DNA of 64,000 nucleotides, from the NCBI GenBank assembly GCA_019671135.1, contig JAHRHY010000019.1, positions 868,001-932,000 of the forward strand, read 5' to 3'. Origin of the DNA: Linnemannia hyalina (taxonomy: Eukaryota > Mortierellomycota > Mortierellomycetes > Mortierellales > Mortierellaceae). The translations under genes and the position numbers were made by a program. This document shows, one piece after another, positions 25,971 to 36,280 of the stretch. Below the pieces are notes generated by a model. That model saw only the letters and a program-made list of their open reading frames with translations, was not told where the DNA came from and did not search any database. Position 1 is the first letter of the stretch. Each line of letters starts with the position of its first letter.

Positions 25971-27682
25971 ATGACTGATGATAAAAAGCCCGCTGGTCCT
26001 GCCCCTGGCATGAACCATGCCGATGTTGCCATCGCTATCCAGGCCGACAAGGACGCCCGCAGTGTCGAACGCAACACCCAATTCCTCAAGATCGACATGC
26101 ACACGTACGACGAACGTCCTCTCTTCTTCCTCCACCTCACCCCCTTGGCGTTTTTATCCTTTCTCTTCCTTTCCGCCTCTCCACCTTCCCTTTCCTCTGA
26201 TCCAAAACCCCCCCCAGTCATCACTATACTCTATGCTAATTGCTCCTCCTGTGATCATTCCTCCTATCCTGATAGGCATATCCTCCCCAAGCACTGGCCT
26301 GACCTGAAGAAAAAGTACGGATACGGCTCATGGATCCAACTCGACCACATCGAACCGGTAAGCTCTCTTCCTCAACAACTGCAACAACACTCGGAAAAAA
26401 AACCCTTTCCCTCCTTCCGACAGAATGACAACACGACTTACTCAACTCGATCAAAACACCTGAATGCTTCTTCTCTAGGGCAAAGCCAACATGATGATGG
26501 ACGGCAAGAACTTTAGAACCATCGAATGCAACTGCTGGTCGTCCGAGCAGCGCATTAAAGAGTGCAATGCCACTGATGTCGACGTCCAGGTAAATGACTT
26601 GAACATCGATGACGGGACGGAAACAGAGATGAGCTCATTATTTTCTGTTGTTCCTTACTCACTGCATAAACGACTGTTTGACCAACCGTTTTTATATGCA
26701 TGGTCGCTCATATGAATTAGGTCTTGTCGACAGTCCCAGTGATGTTCAACTATGCGGCCCGCCCTGAGCACACCCTCGATCTCGCCAGATACTTGAACGA
26801 TCACATTGCTCAGGTCGTCGCCGAGGACCCCAAGCGCTTCGTCGGTCTCGGAACACTCCCCATGCAGGCTCCCAAGCTGGCCGTTCAGGAATTGAAGCGT
26901 TGTCGTGAAGAGCTTGGCCTGACCGGTATCCAGATCGGAAGCCATATCAACGACTGGAACCTCGACGCCCCCGAACTCGACCCCATCTGGGCTGCCTGCG
27001 AGGAGACCAACGCCGTCGTTTTTGTGCACCCTTGGGACATGGACAACAAGGGTAGGATGGAGAAATACTGGTTCCCCTGGTTGGTCGGCATGCCCTGTGA
27101 GACTACCATCTCGATCTGCGCCATGGTGATGGGTGGTGTTCTTGAGCGCTTCCCCAAGCTCAAGGTCTCGTTTGCCCACGGAGGAGGCTCCTTCCCCGCA
27201 ACCGTCGGTCGCATTCAGCATGGATTCGAGGTCCGCCCAGACCTGTGCGCCACCAGGACCAAGAACGGTCCTATGTAAGTCAGAAACCCCGCCTCTTTGT
27301 CCTTTTTGCTTTCAAAGAAAATGTATTGCCTTTGGCTATGATATGACTCGTCTAGTCCACTTTGTAATGACACCCACTCTTTACTCACCTTATCCATGCC
27401 TTCTCTCAATGCCAATCACGAAATAGGACATACTTGAACCGCATCATGGTCGACTCGCTTGTGCACGACGAGGAGACACTCGAATTTTTGATCAAGAAGA
27501 TGGGTATCGATAACATTATGCTCGGATCCGACTATCCCTTCCCCTTGGGTGAGCTGCATCCTGGAAAGATGATTGAGGAGGCTCGCTGGTTGACCAACGA
27601 GGAGAAGACCAAGCTCCTCAGTGGAAACGCCATCCGGTTCTTGGGACTTGACCACTTGTTGGACACCAAGATGTCCGAATAG
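25971..27682 (+). CDS. ACMSD: 2-amino-3-carboxymuconate-6-semialdehyde decarboxylase (ACMSD)
   Basis: Zinc decarboxylase of the amidohydrolase superfamily. It converts ACMS to aminomuconate semialdehyde, steering tryptophan catabolism away from quinolinate and NAD synthesis. Five exons (25971-26104, 26276-26357, 26479-26589, 26721-27274, 27427-27682) give 378 residues. Against human ACMSD as I remember it, all key residues are present at a constant offset of 38. The zinc ligands are H44 and H46 (DMHTHILP), H212 (FVHPWDM), H262 (FAHGGGSFP) and D329 (GSDYPFPLG). The substrate residues are R85, W229 and R273. Intron 1 interrupts the HTH metal-binding triplet. The ~37 extra N-terminal residues lack an obvious targeting signal. 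A related fungal decarboxylase is the alternative, but the match pattern favours true ACMSD. AATAAA is at 27711-27716. Confidence 0.95.
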
Positions 27683-27710
27683 AAAAAAAAAATAGAAAGA
27701 AACCTCATGA

Positions 27711-27716
27711 AATAAA
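27711..27716 (+). terminator. poly(A) signal of ACMSD
   Basis: Exact AATAAA 29 bases after the stop codon in A-rich sequence. Confidence 0.5.
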
Positions 27717-28706
27717 TAATTCGCGCTTTGTACTTTTCATCATCATCGCCATTGATGTGTGGAAGTAAGTTTTCGAGGCTAACCCAACAAAACAAACGCG
27801 AGATGTAGCATGGTATTATTCTTTGAAGTAGCGATGTATGAAAAGTAATTGGCATATGCTAAAATTTGCCACTAAAATACCGATGGAAGCAACCGCGTGC
27901 CTTTTTCCTTCACGAAGAGTCATTTGTCGATACCACATGGTTGTCAAGTGCGCGGGCATTGTGCAACTGCTGTTCTAAATATGAAAAAGGTTACTTCGGG
28001 CAGCATTGGGACTCGTTCGAAAAAAGAAAAAAAAAAACAACCTGGACCAATCGTCACTGTTGCCACCATTGTCTGGAAACCGCGGCTGTTTGTCCAAGGT
28101 TTGAGGGTTGGTGGCGTCATTCTACTGTTTTTTTCTGGAGGTCGTGAAAAAGGACCGAGCTTCTCAAGCACCAATATGAACAGAAGTATGATAGTAGTAA
28201 GGCAGAATGGGTATGGCCCACGCTAGAGCTGTGCGGTGATCTTGCACGTCACTAGACGATTGGAGCCATCATCCATTTCACCCCAAGGCACGCGGAGGGG
28301 CAGTGACAGACAGTCCTGAAGGTTTTCTTTTTGCCTCTTGGTCAGAAAATCAACTTCATTTATGTTTACTCTATTAAGGCCCTTCTCAAGCCTCTCTGCC
28401 TGGGTTTGGGCAGACGTATTTTTAAAAATTAGACTCCTTTCCTTGTCGTGCCTTTTTTTTCTTTTCCCTTTTCCCTTTCCCAGCAAAACCACTCTTCTCT
28501 TCCTGTCCCATCGTCCCTTTTTTTCTCGGATCGTCTTTCTTTCTTCATACATCACTCTTCAGGACAACTTGCACATAAAAACTTCACACACACATACACT
28601 TCAGGGATCACAGGACACAGGACATCTTTATTCACATACCTACCATTCCTCAACATATCTCATACCAAACATACCAAACACCCTAACCTCACCCACCCCG
28701 ACTGGA
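27717..28706. promoter_or_regulatory. intergenic and leader of the dynein light intermediate chain gene
   Basis: About 1 kb with no conserved frame. From 28440 to 28706 the plus strand is CT-rich and then CA-rich, running directly into the ATG at 28707. The open frame is not interrupted upstream (to 28338), but that extension translates the leader and lacks family similarity. Confidence 0.5.
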
Positions 28707-31700
28707 ATGGCCGCAACCAACTCGACTGGCTCAGGCCAAGACAAGCCGACTTCACAAGGCGCCAACGGGACCAACAACGCCACTACCAACGGCACCGTCG
28801 CCACAGGAACAGCAGCACTAGTCGCAGGACCTAACAGCGCCAACACCGAGGTCTGGTCCAGTCTGCTAAAGTCCGTCGCATCCTCCCGTATGGTCCCCGC
28901 AAAAGATGTCATCATCCTTGGTGACCCTCATTCAGGCAAATCAACCCTCATTGACCTCCTCAAGACCGCCCTCCCAGAGCCCTCCTCTGACGCGCTTGCT
29001 AACGGCGAAGACGGGTCCAATGCTGGAGGTGTAAACGGGCACCATCAAGGAGGAGCGAATGGGGTTGCTAACAGTGGCAATGGCTCTGCACCAGTCATGG
29101 TCGAGATGGGGACTGGCACGAGTGACGATAATATGTTTGCGGGAGCGCTGAAGAAGAATGACTTGGCGCTGAGTTATTCTTTCTGGAACGTCGAGGACGA
29201 TGAGAACGAAGGTATGCTTTTTTATGTTTGTTTGCTTGTAGAAGCATTACCTCACATGACTCTCTTGACTTTTTGACTTTGGCTTCGCTGATGAATTGGG
29301 TGGGCTGGGTATTGGTAAACAGGACTCTCAACAAGGCGACGATGAAGACAAGCTCGAGGGTGGAAGGTGACGACGAGCATTCATTCAAAGGAATACATAT
29401 CGCAAATGACTTGATTTTTTTCTGTGCTGTTGTTGCGAGGGGTCAGATTGAAGCCGGGTTGGTAGCAGGGCTTTTAACATGACGACGACGAAGACAAGTT
29501 CGAGGACGACAACACCAAAAGAAGTATAAACGACGAGAGATACTTTCACAAAGAAGCGAGGGAGTGAGAATTACAGGGACAACGATATTCAAAGGAACAT
29601 GAAGAACGAGACATTCTTAAAGAAGAAGAAAATGGTCGAGAGAGGCAAAGAGATAACCAGGGATGCTAGTTGTCAACTTTCTTTTGCAACTCACTCTTCT
29701 AAACCAAATCTACTTCTTGAAACGACAATGACTTTAACAATAGAAACGGTGGCGAGATTGGGCATTTATCAGGTCGCAGGATCGCACAAGAGCTACCATG
29801 CGTTGCTCAAGTACTGCCTCAACACAAAGACGATTGCCGACTCTGTCATTATGATTGTCCTGGATTGGGCAAAGCCCTGGACATTCATGGAGACTTTACA
29901 ACGCTGGATCAAAGTCTTGGAGGGCGCACTTCAGCAGATCTGTCAGGAAGGTGCCGTCGCAACAGCTACATGGACCAAGGGCAAGGCATTGATGGACGAA
30001 CTTCAGGAAAAATGTACGTATCTCGTCACAATTCGTCTGTTCCATATGTTGGGGATGGAAACAAGTCCTCAGGGACCAAAATGAAATGGCAGACTCTACA
30101 ACAAATGGGACGAGGGGAAGTCATCCTTCTTTTTCATTCTCCCACTTTTTTCATTGCTTGAGCGTCTGTGCCTCCTTACTCTTTGGACATATATTTCGAG
30201 GGTCCCTTGACTGGTCACATTTTTACTTTTTGTTATCGCTCTCTTTGGCCTAGTGAGTGGGGGATGAAAAAAAAGAGTAGAGACAAGCGAGCAAAAAAGA
30301 GCAGGATAATATGGTTGCTTTATTGAGGAGACGAGACTTTCACATGCGACTTTTGCATGGGTTGACCAAGCAAATAAGGATGCAAACAAAAACTTCCATG
30401 TGCTTAATAGTCCTAACATTGGCGTGTCATTTGTACTCCTCGTTACTCGACATTAGTGGCACGTTTCCTTCAGGAGTACACCGAGCCACAGCCTCACCCA
30501 TCTATCGGATCAGCCGTCTTCAGCGAGAGTCAGACGTTCAGCCTCGGCTCGACTGATGCTCAGTCAGTTCTTCTTCCCTTGACAGAAGGATGCCTGACCA
30601 ACAACACAGGAGTGCCAATTGTCATTGTCTGCACAAAGGTATAGAACAACGAAATGCCTTTGGCTGATAGAAACTTTTGGTCGACTTGACTGGAGAGGCT
30701 CTGTTCCTGAGTATTAATGCATTTCTTCCTTTTTTTCCTTGTAAACACGCAAGTCTGACCACATCAACAGTTTGGAGCGCGAGCAGGATTATCAGGAAGA
30801 GACGTTCGATTACATTCAGCAGTCGCTCAGAACCATCTGCTTAAAATGTAAGGAGCACTTACGACGAACGAAATCATCAACGGGAGCAGCAATTGACAAA
30901 CGTGCAAGATGAAAGTATGCCAGGCGGCTATTTCATTGATTGCAATTCCAATTACTGACTGAGCCAACACTCTATCTTCCATCTCGTTTCATTATGGGTT
31001 CTACTCATCAGATGGCGCAAGTTTGTTTTATACCTCGATTCACCACCCTCATACATTCGCCAGCCTTCGCCAGTACCTCTTGCACCGACTCTTGACACCC
31101 TCGACCCTCAACAACACACAGATTCAGCAGCCCTCGAACTTTCACTTCAAGAAGCGAGCTCAGGTGGTAGAGCGTGATCAGGTCATGGTTCCTGCTGGAT
31201 GGGATTCGATTGGAAAGATCAAGGTGCTGAGGAATGGATTTGACTGTGAGGGCGTTGCAAATGACTGGGATTTGGACGCAAAGGGGACTGGTGAGGGCGA
31301 GGCCGCTGATGGCCCTTTGCCCGAGGGAGCCCGCAAGGTGTATGAGGAGACGATCGTCAACCCAAAACGCAGCCATGCCGTAAGTCGGTTCACCAAGAAT
31401 AAGAAAAACAGGTTTTGCTGCGAATTTCATTATTTCGCAGTCAGAGGACGACCACTAATCATACATCGTTGGTATATATAATAGCCAATCACGATACAAC
31501 CCATCATTACAGCAGAGGACGACCAAGTGTTCTTGGACAGATTCTTCGAGACGTTACAGCGTTCGAACGAGCGCTCGAGCGTGGCACCAGGATCGTCGAT
31601 GGGAGGAGCAGCATCTGCAGGATTGCATGGCGCTCACGGAGCTGCCAGTGGACCTCCAGTGGTCGGACCTCTTGGATCAGGATACACCCCCATGCTCAAC

Positions 31701-32270
31701 AGCCACCATGCGTCGAGCCCACCCCCTACAGTCCCTGTGTCCTCGGTCGGCAGTGCAGGTGCAGGCGGTCGCCCTGGCGCGAACGGATATGATTCGTACG
31801 ATGTTGAGGCTCGTCTGAAGGGGTTCACATCTAACAAGACGAAGGTCAATGGTGGCGCCTCGGGAATGATTGGACCTGCCCTCACCGGCGAGGGTGGATC
31901 TGCGGCGGCCAAGTTTATGATGATGATGGAGCAAGGACGGACCAACTCGGGTTCTCCACCAGCGTCGGCAGCCTCTGCGACCTCGTTGGGCGGTATGGCC
32001 TCTACGGGAGCTATGGCTGGACGTCCTGGCGCTGCGGGGGCTGTCGGTGCAGGTGGTGTGCCCGGAAGTGCACCCGGTGTTCCTCAGACCGAGGCCCTTT
32101 CGAATTTCTTCCAGTCGTTGATGACCAGAAAGGGCGCCATGCCCCCCCTTGGCGCTGGTGTTGGTGCTACTGGCGCTCCCGGCGCTGGTGCTTCTGCGGC
32201 ATCGTCGGCCTCTGCCTCCGCTTCGGCTTCTTCAGGACCCGCTGGCAGCCCCGCCAACAACGATTCATAA
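28707..32270 (+). CDS. cytoplasmic dynein 1 light intermediate chain
   Basis: Subunit that links the dynein heavy chain to cargo adaptors for minus-end transport along microtubules. Six exons (28707-29211, 29744-30013, 30457-30638, 30754-30847, 31012-31379, 31485-32270) give 734 residues. The GTPase-like core has P-loop LGDPHSGKST (72-80), then TVARLGIYQVAGSHKSY, MIVLDWAKPW, FLQEYTEPQ, PIVIVCTKSDHI and LKYGASLFYTS, in the order seen in animal LICs. The C-terminal tail is Gly/Ala/Ser rich but keeps EALSNFFQSLMTRKG (about 32092-32136). This corresponds to the adaptor-binding helix-1 of human LIC1, including its Phe-Phe pair. A Ser/Gly insert (~95-130) interrupts the core. Intron 1 is unusually long (532 nt). 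The ATG at 28707 was chosen because it follows the CA-rich leader. Confidence 0.93.
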
Positions 32271-32742
32271 TGATGATTTACAGAAACAAAAAACACCATA
32301 CATCGACATCAACAACTACCAGCACGAAAACATGACAAAAAACGAATCAGCAACCCAGTCGTGTAGAACATGGACAGAGTGCTGCTTTGGATCGCTCTTG
32401 CTTCCTCAGTAGCAATAGCTTCATTGTTCTTCACGAAATGTCATATGAAATACAGACATGATTTTTTTTAACGATCCCCTTGCGTGCTTTCTCTTTTCAA
32501 TGTGTGGCCTTTGAGGGTTATAGGGAGTGAAGAAGCTCATTGACTCACGAACTCACGAACACCTCGTTCCCCCAGTGATATTTTTCGTCCGCACATCCCA
32601 TTTCCCCATTAAGTGTTAGTTATTTCGTCATTTTATATCGACGATCTGTACACTACTGAAAACGCACACCTCCAATCCTACTCTCTCTCTCTCTCTCTCG
32701 GAAACCATAAAAAGGCTCCGAACAGAAAAAAAACCAAAAGAT
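32271..32742. other. convergent 3' region between the dynein and UBX genes
   Basis: The two genes end facing each other across about 470 bases. Only 3' untranslated sequence and a short CT microsatellite (32680-32699) are seen. Confidence 0.6.
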
Positions 32743-34543
32743 CTAGTTGAGGGTAACGGCCAAGGCGCCAGAGGGGACGAGCTGGAGGTCGTTCAATGTC
32801 TTTTCCAGATCGCTGCCTTCAAGCACTTTCCTGGGGAAGGACGTCATCAGCTTGAAAGCGCCCTGCCGGTGACCCCTGACGAACTCGTACACTGCGCTCA
32901 ACTTGTCCGACGCTTGGAATGCTATTATCATTGATGAAGGAATAGAACAACAAACAATGTGTATTAGACACAGAGGTATGCAAACACGATAGTCGCACTC
33001 ACGACGCGTATACACTCAACCAAACAGACAAAACGAAAAAAACATCCTTACTGTGAACGATGGGAGCTTGGCCCTCAGGCTGACGGATCTGCAGCCTAGT
33101 CTCCGTATAAACCTTCGCAGGTCCAGCCTTGGCGGCTGCCTCAGCTACAGCAACCGCAGTAGCAGCAGCCGCCGCCTGCTGGATCCCCGTCGTAGCCTCC
33201 AGCTTCTTCCGTGCACGTTCCGCCTTGTCCGCATCAATCCTAGCCTTGATCGCCAGTTTGGCCAACCGATCCTGCTCCTTCTCACGCTTCTTGGCCTCGA
33301 TTTGCTTCTTCATTTCCTTTTCCTCAAGACGGAGCTTGACTTCGGTCAGGTCCTGACCAGCTTTACGACGGATCTTTTCAGAGGTCTTTAGGTCTTCCTT
33401 GTCCTGTGCTGCTTTGGCGGCGCGCTTGTCTGCGAGGCGTTGCTTCAGTTCTGCCAGCTTGGCCTGTTTCTCTTCCTCGCTACATGTGGCAGTAGAAAAG
33501 CAACGGTGTTAAAGGGGTTAGTGACGTCTTAATGCAACCAGGAACGGTAACAAACACAAATGCATAGAGATGAAAATGAACCTTTGTTGAAGAAAAAAAA
33601 TATATCAAAAGACGTCACTTACGTCAATGGCTTGATGGCGGTGGTGGACTCTGCAAAGTTAACGTGCTCCGTTCGCATAGCATGTCGTTGAGCGGCTTCG
33701 GCTACAGAAAAAAAAAAGAGGTTGCAATCGTGTGAGCCGAAGGATATTCATTATTATTATTTTTTTCACGCTAATAGCAAAACAATATCCTGTCCCAAGT
33801 CAATGCAATCCCTGAATGTTTACCATCTCTGAGAATCATCTGGCAGTCCTGGCAGATAAGCGACTGTGCAGTCTGTTCACCATCTTGGATCACATCACCC
33901 TCTAAAGAAATTACCACACAAAGAACAAAGGAACGTCAGCAATTAACAAAGAACAAAGGAACGTCAGCTGTTAATCGAGAATGTCCTGGTCATCGCCGTT
34001 TGATACCAAGTCCGCCACAACAATTGATCCTGGCCTTGGATGATTTAAGGCGTACCTTTCTCTGTGGAGTCTTCGTCACCACCAGTTGCAGGGGTCGAAG
34101 ATGCAGTACCGAGCGCGCCTCCGGCGTGTTCGAGGATAGGGTCGTCGATATCGGGGTCTTCTGAGTGCTCCACTAGCCTAACAAAAGCGCATAACAGGGA
34201 AAGAACAAGAACAACGTTTAATCTCAATGCAATGAAAAGCGCATGATGATGCCGCAGTCGTCACGAAAGCGACACCCGAAAAAAAACCCCCCTGCGTTTG
34301 CTCGGTCATATCTAGTGTCCTTTACCAGTCCATGGCGGGTTGGAGTCCTGCGCTCTTGGTAGCTCTTAGTGCCTTGAGACTATAATGTGACACCAGAGAG
34401 AAGGCGACGTTAGTTTCCAGTGCATTTCATTGTCGTGATAGTAGAGAGTTGAGACATCCATGGCAAAAGTGCCAATGAAGGAGTCATTACACTCGGTTCT
34501 TAGGGAAGCCCATTTCAAGGAGTTGGTCAGCGTCGGATGCCAT
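32743..34543 (-). CDS. UBA/C2H2/UBX-domain p97 (Cdc48) adaptor, UBXN1/SAKS1-like
   Basis: Probable adaptor bringing ubiquitylated clients to the Cdc48/p97 ATPase. Seven exons (34543-34491, 34379-34326, 34177-34056, 33901-33824, 33701-33623, 33479-33052, 32921-32743) give 330 residues. The N-terminal UBA domain begins MASDADQLLEMGFPKNRV and ends ..MDWLVEHSEDPD (1-45). A C2H2 finger follows at about 90-120: C-x2-C in LICQDCQ, then H-x5-H in QRHAMRTEH. Next is IKPLTEEEKQAK and a long charged coiled coil (130-240, including IRRKAGQDLTEVKLRLEE). The UBX domain (about 253-330) carries the p97-binding loop TSFPRKVL. The start was chosen because it opens a canonical UBA helix 1. Domain order and length agree with the fungal/plant members that carry an extra finger. 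Confidence 0.93.
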
Positions 34544-35404
34544 GTCTTGTATATGTTTCTAGTAAGAGTTGTAAAAGTGTTGGTCCTGAGTGATGGAGGC
34601 GGGTTGATGAGAAGGAAAGAAAGGTGAAAGAAGGTGTGTCCCAAAGAACAAAAGTTGCGTAACTGGGGAACAAGGGCTATTGCGCGCGTCATGTCCCGTG
34701 ATGACGCGTGACTGCGAATCATCCGAATCCATGGTTGTGGTTGGCCAAATGGACGAGAAACGAACGAACAAGTTGGTGGCAACTGATCAAACATCACTCA
34801 AGCATTTCTGTACGCGACAAAGCTTCTCTTCCTTCCCTTGGTAAACCATCGCCGCCTCAAAAGACTATGTTGTCTATCAAGTGTGGAATATGCATCCACT
34901 CTCTTCCCCTCCTTCTCCTATTGTCATCCACGAACTTTCGAACGAACAAAAAAACCAGCACGCTCACAAAGAATTACCTACCTCCTGTGTGTTCTATCCG
35001 AGACAGCTTACCATGGCACAGAACGAAGAAGGATCTCAGGCCTGACACTACCTATCAACAAGCATTGCAAGCATGGTGAGAGAAAAAGAAAAAAAAAACG
35101 ATGTCTGTGCGGGACAGATCTGAGAGAATGCGATGATCTCAACAGCCCACAACGACTATGGTGTGCAAGCGATGAACCAAAAGTGTAGACGGTTTTGCGT
35201 TTGCGTTTGTGTGTACTTTAATTTTGGTTTTTGTTTTTTTTTTGTGGGTAAGGTTAGGAGAGATCAACAATGCATCCCCTTATGTGCTAATTCAGAGTCG
35301 AACAAAGGGAGTGAAGGGGCTTGCAATAACGTTTGCGCAGTTGCAGAGGTGAAATAAGGTAAGGAAGGAAACATAAAGACAGAACCGATGTTGGAAAGAA
35401 ATGT

Positions 35405-35789
35405 TTAGGTTGATGCACGTATCATTGCGTGTATGAGGAAGAGGAGCAAGAACAATGAGCTAGATGACACTGTGAAAGCAACCCAATAGGACATAGAGTC
35501 GCGCTGTCCTTGGTACCGCTTGTGACTCTACAAAGTGAAGAGAAGAGACAGAATAGCAAAGATATTTATGAATGTCAACTCATGACCTACTTGTTTCTCA
35601 TCAATAATTAGAGGTAGTGCAGTACCCATGGACAGCGCTAATAGAAGAGAGATAATATAGCCACACAATCGAACGAATAAGGATATGAATTAGTTCAAGC
35701 CGCCTCTGGTTCGGAAAATGTACCATTTGGCAGGGATAAGATACTTCTATGGGAACCCCTTCTCGACGCATGCATGGAAATATAGTTCC
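35405..35789 (-). CDS. possible C-terminal exons of a small membrane protein
   Basis: Three minus-strand exons with good splice signals and compatible phases can be drawn: 35789-35724, 35637-35591 and 35527-35405. They join to read ..ILSLPNALSMGTALPLII, DEKQSHKRYQGQRDSMSYW and a hydrophobic end (VAFTVSSSSLFLLLFLIHAM). Intron 35590-35528 (63 nt; GTAGGT..TTTGTAG) is typical of this genome. I could not find a confident start exon. Upstream minus-strand fragments near 36000-36090 (IHESDRKSFMSQIVLGPRG) may belong to it. No family is recognised. Confidence 0.3.
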
Positions 35790-36034
35790 CTGCAGCAGCA
35801 CACCCACCTCAGCATGTACCCTTACTCCAATACTATTGTCTCACTTTCTACTCCTCTTTTTTTTATCTCCTTTCGAAATGCTAAGCACACTGAGCTTAGA
35901 AAAGCAAACCTTGAAGGAGTGAGAGGAATGAAAGAGGCGGATGCAACACGAATAAACTTTCACTTAAAGAATTTCCAGGATGGACCTCTCGGGCCAAGTA
36001 CAATCTGTGACATAAAAGATTTTCGGTCGGACTC

Positions 36035-36280
36035 ATGGATGAAAGGATCTTCCTCGTACCCCTCCTTATCGATACCATTTCAAGTTCCATTGCTGTTATG
36101 CTCGTTGAAGGTTATAGTATCGATGAGAAGCGAAAACTCTATTGCCAGGGAAACCCGCAGTCTGCCAACCAACAAATAGTCCTATCCCAAGACCCATCTA
36201 ATCCTTTGGGTTTTGGTTTCGGGATAGAGAAAAAGAGGGGAGAAAGTGTACCGACCATGTACTATCTTACATTGACCTAG
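36035..36280 (+). other. small open frame, uncertain
   Basis: An ATG-started 81-codon frame with balanced composition and one hydrophobic segment (IFLVPLLIDTISSSIAVMLV) followed by a charged part (EGYSIDEKRKLYCQGN). It overlaps on the opposite strand the fragments discussed for the minus-strand candidate, so at most one is real. Confidence 0.15.

Noticed and set aside
28338..28706. N-terminal extension of the dynein light intermediate chain
   Set aside because: The upstream frame translates a CT/CA-rich leader with no family similarity; the start at 28707 is preferred.
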